Shown here piece after piece: positions 59,327 through 64,000 of a DNA stretch of 64,000 nucleotides. The stretch comes from JBBWZH01 sp035544115 (GTDB lineage: Bacteria > Actinomycetota > Actinomycetes > Mycobacteriales > CADCTP01): positions 7,316,001-7,380,000 of the forward strand of contig OY970235.1 in NCBI GenBank assembly GCA_963714145.1. The letters run 5' to 3'. A program made the position numbers and the translations under genes. Numbering within the stretch: position 1 is the stretch's first letter; each line of letters starts with the position of its first letter. The notes beneath the pieces were generated by a model, which saw only the letters and a list, made by a program, of their open reading frames with translations, was not told the DNA's origin and searched no databases.

Positions 59327-60718
59327 ATGGTCGCGCGGGTCAGCAAGCGCTGGTGGCGGCTGTGGAGCCTGCGCACCCGGCTGACCTTCGTCTCCTCCGC
59401 GCTGCTCGGCACCGGCCTGCTGGTCGGCGCGCTGCTGCTGTCCAGCACCGTCTCGCACTCGCTGCAGTCCGCTGTGGACGGTGGCGCGCTGCAGAGCGCC
59501 CGGGACGTGGCCGCGCTGGTCGACGCCGGCCGGCTGCCGGACCCGGTGCCGGTCGGCAGCGAGCAGATCGTCGTGCTGCAGGTGGTCGACGCGGCCGCGC
59601 GGGTCCGCGCCGGCTCGGCCGACGCGGACCGGCTGGTCTCGCTGCTGCGCCCGGCCGAGCTGGCCCGGGCCCGGGCCGGTCAGCGGCTGTTCATCGACGG
59701 TGACCGGGCCAGCCGGGACGGCACGCTACGGGTGGTCGCGGTGCCCTGCGGCCCGCCCAGCGACCCGCAGACCGTGGTCGTGGCGTCCGCCTTCGGCAGC
59801 ATCGCCGACAGCACCCGGGCGCTGCGCAACGGCCTGCTGATCGGCGGCCCGCTGCTGCTCGCCCTGGGCACGCTGATCAGCTGGCGGGTGATCGGCTGGA
59901 CGCTGCGGCCGGTCGCCGCGCTGCGCCGCGGCGCCGCCGACATCACCGGCACCGGCACCACCAACCGGCTGCCGCTGCCGGACGCCCGGGACGAGATCTA
60001 CCGGCTGGCCGCCACGCTGAACGACATGCTGGACCGGCTGGCCGCCGCCAGCGACAAGCAGCGCTCGTTCGTCTCCGACGCCGCGCACGAGCTGCGCAGC
60101 CCGCTGGCCAGCCTGCGCACCCAACTCGAGGTGGCCGCCCGGCTGAGCCGCTCCACCGAGCTGACCGAGCTGACCGACGACGCGCTGATCGACGTCGCGC
60201 GGCTGTCCAAGCTGGTGGACGACCTGCTGCTGCTGGCCCGCCTGGACGAGGCCACGCCGCGCCGCCCGGCGCGGCGGGAAACCGTGGATCTGCGCTCGGT
60301 CGTGGCCGGGATGCTCGGGCGGTACCGGGGTGTCCGGGTGCCGGTGCGGCTGGATCCCGCGCCCCCGGGCGAAACCATGGTGCACGCGGATCCGGAGGCG
60401 TTGGGGCGGGTGCTGGCCAACCTGGTCGACAACGCGGTCCGGCATGCCGGCAGCAGTGTCCACGTCGCGGTTTCCCGAGTGGACGGTCGCGTGTGGATGG
60501 TGGTCAGCGACGACGGCCCGGGCATCCCGGCGGCCGACCGGGACCGCGTCTTCGACCGGTTCACCCGGCTGGACCAGGCCCGCGACCGCGGCTCCGGCGG
60601 CGCCGGGCTGGGCCTGGCGATCGTCCGTGAGGTGGTCCGCGCGCACGGTGGCACGGTGACGCTCGCCGATGCCGGGCCCGGCCTGGCCGCCCTGGTCGAC
60701 CTGCCGGCGGCCGACTGA
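59327..60718 (+). CDS. Sensor histidine kinase
   Basis: The protein is 463 residues. Two TM helices (about 18-40 and 165-185) flank an extracellular sensor of about 125 residues. HAMP, then the H box DAAHELRSPLASLR, N box LVDNAVRHA, G1 DDGPGIP and G2 GGAGLGLAI are all present. It forms a two-component system with the regulator 6 bases upstream, a pair of the kind that senses envelope stress or peptides near an ABC exporter. Position is the only hint of signal. The site GTCCGCTGTGGAC (59467) is a near copy of the iterated palindrome. Confidence 0.93.
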   Translation: MVARVSKRWWRLWSLRTRLTFVSSALLGTGLLVGALLLSSTVSHSLQSAVDGGALQSARDVAALVDAGRLPDPVPVGSEQIVVLQVVDAAARVRAGSADADRLVSLLRPAELARARAGQRLFIDGDRASRDGTLRVVAVPCGPPSDPQTVVVASAFGSIADSTRALRNGLLIGGPLLLALGTLISWRVIGWTLRPVAALRRGAADITGTGTTNRLPLPDARDEIYRLAATLNDMLDRLAAASDKQRSFVSDAAHELRSPLASLRTQLEVAARLSRSTELTELTDDALIDVARLSKLVDDLLLLARLDEATPRRPARRETVDLRSVVAGMLGRYRGVRVPVRLDPAPPGETMVHADPEALGRVLANLVDNAVRHAGSSVHVAVSRVDGRVWMVVSDDGPGIPAADRDRVFDRFTRLDQARDRGSGGAGLGLAIVREVVRAHGGTVTLADAGPGLAALVDLPAAD

Positions 60719-60735
60719 CCGTCCGCGGCCGGGCA

Positions 60736-60764
60736 CCGCCCGGCGGGCGGCGCCCGGCGGGCGG
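60736..60764. terminator. GC-rich hairpin repeats after the kinase gene
   Basis: CCGCCC-ggc-GGGCGG (60736-60750) is followed by a second near copy (60752-60764). A terminator is likely. Confidence 0.5.
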
Positions 60765-60850
60765 CCAGCAGGAGGTCCGCCGGTCGGCGCCGCCCGGTGG
60801 GCGGGCAGAAAGATTCAGGCTTGACTGTTTGTTGTCGCCGGGGAGACAGT

Positions 60851-61477
60851 GTGCCGGTGACCGCGATGGCGGCGGAGCCGCCGCCGAGCCGGCAGGAGGA
60901 GCGCAGCCGGTCGACCCGGCTGCGGTTGCTGGAGGCGACCGTCAGCTGCCTGGTCGAGGTCGGCTGGTCCGGCACCACCACCACGCTGGTGGCCGAGCGG
61001 GCCGGCGTCTCCCGGGGCGCTCAACTGCACCACTATCCGACCAAGTCGGCGCTGGTGCTGGCCGCGGTCGAGCACCTGGCGCAGCGCCGCGCCGCCGAGC
61101 TGCGGTCCGAAGTGGACGCTCGGCCGCGGCCGCGGGACCGGGTCGGCGCCACCGTCGACCTACTGGCCGCGGTGTTCACCGGGCCGCTGTTCGTGGCCGC
61201 GCTGGAGGTCTGGGTGGCCGCCCGTACCGACGAGCTGCTGCGGGCCGCTCTGGTCCCGGTGGAGGCCCGGTTCGGCCGCGAGGTGCACCGGCTCGCGGTG
61301 GAACTGCTCGGCGCGGACGAGTCCCGCCCGGGCGTCCGGGAGAGCGTGCAGGCCACCCTCGACCTGCTCCGCGGCCTGGGTGTGGCGAACCTGCTCACCG
61401 ACGACACCGCCCGCCGCGACCGGCTGCTCCGCGTCCACAAGCGACAGCTGGCCGCCGCGCTGCGGGGCACCCGGTGA
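60851..61477 (+). CDS. TetR-family regulator
   Basis: The protein is 208 residues. The GTG at 60851 has GGGGAGA five bases upstream; ATG 60866 is an alternative. The helix-turn-helix is VAERAGVSRGAQLHHYPTK. The C-terminal domain has RPRDRVGATVDLLAAVFTGPLFVAALEVWVAARTD, as in regulators of acyl-CoA or terpene catabolism. It overlaps the AtuA-like gene start (GTGA), so it probably controls that operon. Confidence 0.87.
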   Translation: MPVTAMAAEPPPSRQEERSRSTRLRLLEATVSCLVEVGWSGTTTTLVAERAGVSRGAQLHHYPTKSALVLAAVEHLAQRRAAELRSEVDARPRPRDRVGATVDLLAAVFTGPLFVAALEVWVAARTDELLRAALVPVEARFGREVHRLAVELLGADESRPGVRESVQATLDLLRGLGVANLLTDDTARRDRLLRVHKRQLAAALRGTR

Positions 61478-63570
61478 CCGGGCCGGTCCGGATCGGGAAC
61501 ATGTCCGGGTTCTACGGAGACCGGTTCGCCGCGATGCGGGAGATGCTCACCGGCGGCCCGCTGGACGTGCTCACCGGCGACTACCTGGCCGAGCTGACCA
61601 TGCTCATCCTCGGCCGCGACCGGCTGCGTGACCCGGCCCGCGGCTACGCCCGCACGTTCCTGCGCCAACTCGAAGAGTGCCTCGGGCTGGCGGTCGACCG
61701 GGGCGTCCGGATCGTCGTGAACGCCGGCGGGCTCAACCCGGCCGGGCTGGCCGCCGCGATCCGCGAGCTGGCCGCCAAACTCGGCCTGACCGTCCAGGTC
61801 GGTCACGTCGAGGGTGACGACCTGCGCGAGCGCTCGGTCGAGCTGGGCCTGGCCGGCGAGCCGCCGCTGACCGCGAACGCGTACCTGGGCTGCTGGGGCA
61901 TCGTGGAGTGCCTGCGCGGCGGCGCCGACATCGTCGTCACCGGCCGGGTCACCGACGCCGCGCTGGTGGCCGGCCCGGCGGCCTGGCACCACGGCTGGGC
62001 CCGGGACGACTGGGACGCGCTGGCCGGTGCCACCGTGGCCGGGCATGTGCTGGAGTGCGGCGCCCAGGCGACCGGCGGCAACTTCGCCTTCTTCACCGAG
62101 ATTCCGGGGCTGGACCACCCGGGCTTCCCGCTGGCCGAGGTGTCGTCCGACGGCACCAGCGTGATCACCAAGCACCCGGGCACCGGCGGTGCGGTCACCC
62201 CGGAGACGGTCACCGCGCAGCTGCTGTACGAGATCGGCCCACCCGGCTACCTCGGGCCGGACGTCACCAGCCTCTTCGACACGATCGAGCTGACCGCCGA
62301 CGGGCCGGATCGGGTCCGGATCTCCGGGGTCCGCGGCGTGCCGCCACCCCCGACCGTCAAGGTCGGGCTGAACCGGCTCGGCGGCTTCCGCAACGCGATG
62401 ACGTTCGTCCTCACCGGGTTGGCCGTGCCGGCCAAGGCGGAGCTGGTCCAGGCCCAGCTGACCGCCGCGCTCGGTGCCGCCGCCCCGTCCAGTCTGGTGT
62501 GGACACTCGCCCGCACCGACCAGCCGGACCCGGCCACCGAGGAGACCGCGAGCGCCCTGCTGCACGTGGTCGCCCGCGACCCTGACCCGGCAAAGGTCGG
62601 CCGGGCCTTCTCCCAGGCCGTCGTCGAGCTGGCACTGGCCTCCTACCCTGGCTTCTTCGCCACCTCCCCGCCCGCCGACGGCTCCCCGTACGGGGTCTTC
62701 GAGGCTGCCCACGTCGCCGCGTCCGAAGTGGACCACGTCGCCGTCCTGCCGTCCGGCGACCGGGTTCCGGTGCCACCGACCCCCGCGGCGGCCTGGACGA
62801 TCGAGTCGGCCGACGGCGCCGGCGCGGCGAGCGGTGTCGCCGACGGCGGCGCCCCGGTCAGCGCCGCGAGCGGCCCGGGGGGCCGGCGGAGCAGGCTGAC
62901 CGGGCGGGCCGGCAGCGCCCCGGGCGGCCGGGCCGGCAGCGGCCCGGGCGGCGGCGCCGGCAGTGCCCCGATCGGCCCGGCCACCGGCGCACCCAGCGGG
63001 CCGCCCGCCGGCACCGGCGGAACCACCGACGGTCCAGCCAGCGACGACAACCGGCCCGGCGGGGGCAACCGGCCCGGCGGGGACGGCCCGGCCGATCCCG
63101 GCGCCGGGCCGGCCGGCCGGGACGGTGCGGTCGAGGAGACGGCTGGCGACGGCGCCGGTACCGGCGCCGCCGGGGCGCCGCCGGGCAGCCGGGACGGCAC
63201 ACCGGGCGGACCGTCGGGCGGGCCTGTCCGGCGGGTGCCGCTGGGGGTGCTGGTCGGCGCGCGGTCCGGCGACAAGGGCGGGTCGGCGAACCTCGGCGTC
63301 TGGGCCCGGTCGGCCGCGGCGTACCCGTGGCTGGTCGAGACGCTGACCGTCGAGCGGCTGCGCGAACTGCTGCCGGAGGCGGCCGACCACCCGGTCACCC
63401 GGTACCTGCTGCCCAACCTGAACGCGCTGAACTTCGTCATCGACGGCCTGCTCGGCGCCGGCGTAGCGGCGTCCACCCGGTTCGACCCGCAGGCCAAGGG
63501 CCTCGGCGAGTGGTTGCGGGCCCGGCTGGTCGACGTGCCCGTGTCGCTTGTGGATAGACATGTCGTTTGA
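61474..63570 (+). CDS. AtuA/DUF1446 family protein with a long low-complexity linker
   Basis: The protein is 698 residues. The DUF1446 N-terminal domain (about 1-445) has IGNMSGFYGDRFAAMREML, GGLNPAGL, ADIVVTGRVTDAAL and ECGAQATGGNFAFF. The C-terminal domain (about 586-698) has LGVLVGARSGDKGGSANLGVW and LPNLNALNFVIDGLLG. Between them is a 135-residue stretch of Gly, Pro, Ala, Ser and Asp with no predicted fold, from repeated gcggcccggg-like DNA. In Pseudomonas AtuA belongs to acyclic terpene degradation; its precise step is not settled. It is coupled to the TetR gene (GTGA) and overlaps the next gene. Confidence 0.83.
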   Translation: MTGPVRIGNMSGFYGDRFAAMREMLTGGPLDVLTGDYLAELTMLILGRDRLRDPARGYARTFLRQLEECLGLAVDRGVRIVVNAGGLNPAGLAAAIRELAAKLGLTVQVGHVEGDDLRERSVELGLAGEPPLTANAYLGCWGIVECLRGGADIVVTGRVTDAALVAGPAAWHHGWARDDWDALAGATVAGHVLECGAQATGGNFAFFTEIPGLDHPGFPLAEVSSDGTSVITKHPGTGGAVTPETVTAQLLYEIGPPGYLGPDVTSLFDTIELTADGPDRVRISGVRGVPPPPTVKVGLNRLGGFRNAMTFVLTGLAVPAKAELVQAQLTAALGAAAPSSLVWTLARTDQPDPATEETASALLHVVARDPDPAKVGRAFSQAVVELALASYPGFFATSPPADGSPYGVFEAAHVAASEVDHVAVLPSGDRVPVPPTPAAAWTIESADGAGAASGVADGGAPVSAASGPGGRRSRLTGRAGSAPGGRAGSGPGGGAGSAPIGPATGAPSGPPAGTGGTTDGPASDDNRPGGGNRPGGDGPADPGAGPAGRDGAVEETAGDGAGTGAAGAPPGSRDGTPGGPSGGPVRRVPLGVLVGARSGDKGGSANLGVWARSAAAYPWLVETLTVERLRELLPEAADHPVTRYLLPNLNALNFVIDGLLGAGVAASTRFDPQAKGLGEWLRARLVDVPVSLVDRHVV

Positions 63571-64000
63571 CACCGAGGAGCGGCGGGCGCTGCGGGGCAC
63601 CGTCCGTGCTTTCGTCCGGCGGGAGGTCGTGCCGCAGCTGGCGGAGTGGGAGCGGGCCGGGGAGGTGCCGCGGTCGCTGCACCGGGCGGCCGGCGCGGCC
63701 GGGCTGCTCGGCATCGGGTTCGCCGAGGAGGTCGGCGGCAGCGGCGGGGGCCTGCTCGACGTGCTGGTGCTGACCGAGGAGCTGATCCTGGCCGGCGGCT
63801 CGTCCGGGCTGATCGCGGCGCTGCTGACGCACGGGATCGCGATCCCGCACATCGTCGCGGCCGGCGACCCGGCGCAGATCGACCGGTACGTCCGGCCGGC
63901 GCTGGCCGGCGCGGCGATCGGCGCGCTGGCGGTGACCGAGCCGGACGGCGGCTCGGACGTGGCCGCACTGCGCACCGCCGCCCACCGGGACGGCGACGGC
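63560..64000 (+). CDS. Acyl-CoA dehydrogenase, 5' part
   Basis: 147 residues are present before the window ends. The ATG at 63560 overlaps the AtuA-like gene. The N-terminal helical domain (SFDTEERRALRGTVRAFVRREVVP), the flavin-substrate loop GIGFAEEVGGSGGG and the TEPDGGSD motif identify the family. It would oxidise an acyl-CoA from a terpene, branched or similar compound with FAD. The catalytic Glu is beyond the edge. Confidence 0.9.
   Translation, partial: MSFDTEERRALRGTVRAFVRREVVPQLAEWERAGEVPRSLHRAAGAAGLLGIGFAEEVGGSGGGLLDVLVLTEELILAGGSSGLIAALLTHGIAIPHIVAAGDPAQIDRYVRPALAGAAIGALAVTEPDGGSDVAALRTAAHRDGDG

Noticed and set aside
1..64000. CRISPR array
   Set aside because: No regular 20-40 bp repeats with unique spacers of similar length, and no cas genes. 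The 32-bp tandem repeat at 11917 has no spacers.

Overview
The window is very G+C-rich (roughly 72-73% by eye). It has GTG starts, purine-rich ribosome sites, and families typical of mycelial actinomycetes: a SARP-type regulator, DUF6191, DUF2630, an AtuA-like protein and a Rv3369-like PNPOx protein. I read it as chromosome of a high-GC actinomycete, plausibly Micromonosporaceae; the family is an inference. Most unlabelled stretches are intergenic control regions or decayed genes.

Layout. 1-6.3 kb holds secreted proteins: the 5' end of a Tap-like peptidase, a DUF6055 protein with a metallopeptidase-like HELGH motif and a CBM2, a lipoprotein and a BNR-repeat protein. 6.3-15.4 kb has a frameshifted MFS gene, a large SARP/NB-ARC/TPR regulator, a pentapeptide-repeat protein, trmO, a 4 x 32 bp tandem repeat, a frameshifted metallo-beta-lactamase-fold gene, and a divergent SDR/TetR pair with two matched palindromic operators. 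15.7-24.5 kb is a complete respiratory nitrate reductase locus: narK, a hemerythrin-like gene overlapping narK, then narGHJI with overlapping reading frames.

24.6-38 kb is mixed accessory DNA: small or unknown proteins, an intact antitoxin beside a deleted PIN toxin, a trypsin-like protease, an acyl-CoA ligase, hydrolases, a decayed SARP gene, two MBL-fold genes, an SDR-thioesterase pair divergent from an HxlR regulator, and tRNA-Ser(UGA). 38.1-40.1 kb is a GH54 arabinofuranosidase with CBM42, a near-consensus promoter and a LacI-type operator. 40.1-48.6 kb is a tightly packed seven-gene operon: APC permease, FGGY kinase, AraM-like polyol-phosphate dehydrogenase, HAD phosphatase, TIM-barrel enzyme, GntR/UTRA regulator and GlpD-like flavoenzyme. 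A perfect 15-bp palindrome lies in front of it. I know of no described pathway with this gene set, and it is my best candidate for an undescribed system.

48.6-64 kb has a MarR-GNAT fusion with a clear operator, a LAL-type LuxR regulator, a small membrane protein behind a 13-codon leader ORF, a drug-efflux MFS with DUF2630, a LolA-like/ABC exporter operon divergent from a two-component system, and a TetR-AtuA-acyl-CoA dehydrogenase operon that runs off the end.

Three signals cut across the window. First, an iterated palindrome family (GTCCACNGTGGAC and near variants) sits mostly in one codon phase inside genes. Second, several genes show a TANNNT-N6-start arrangement that implies leaderless mRNAs. 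Third, four genes are broken by frameshift, deletion or stop codon.
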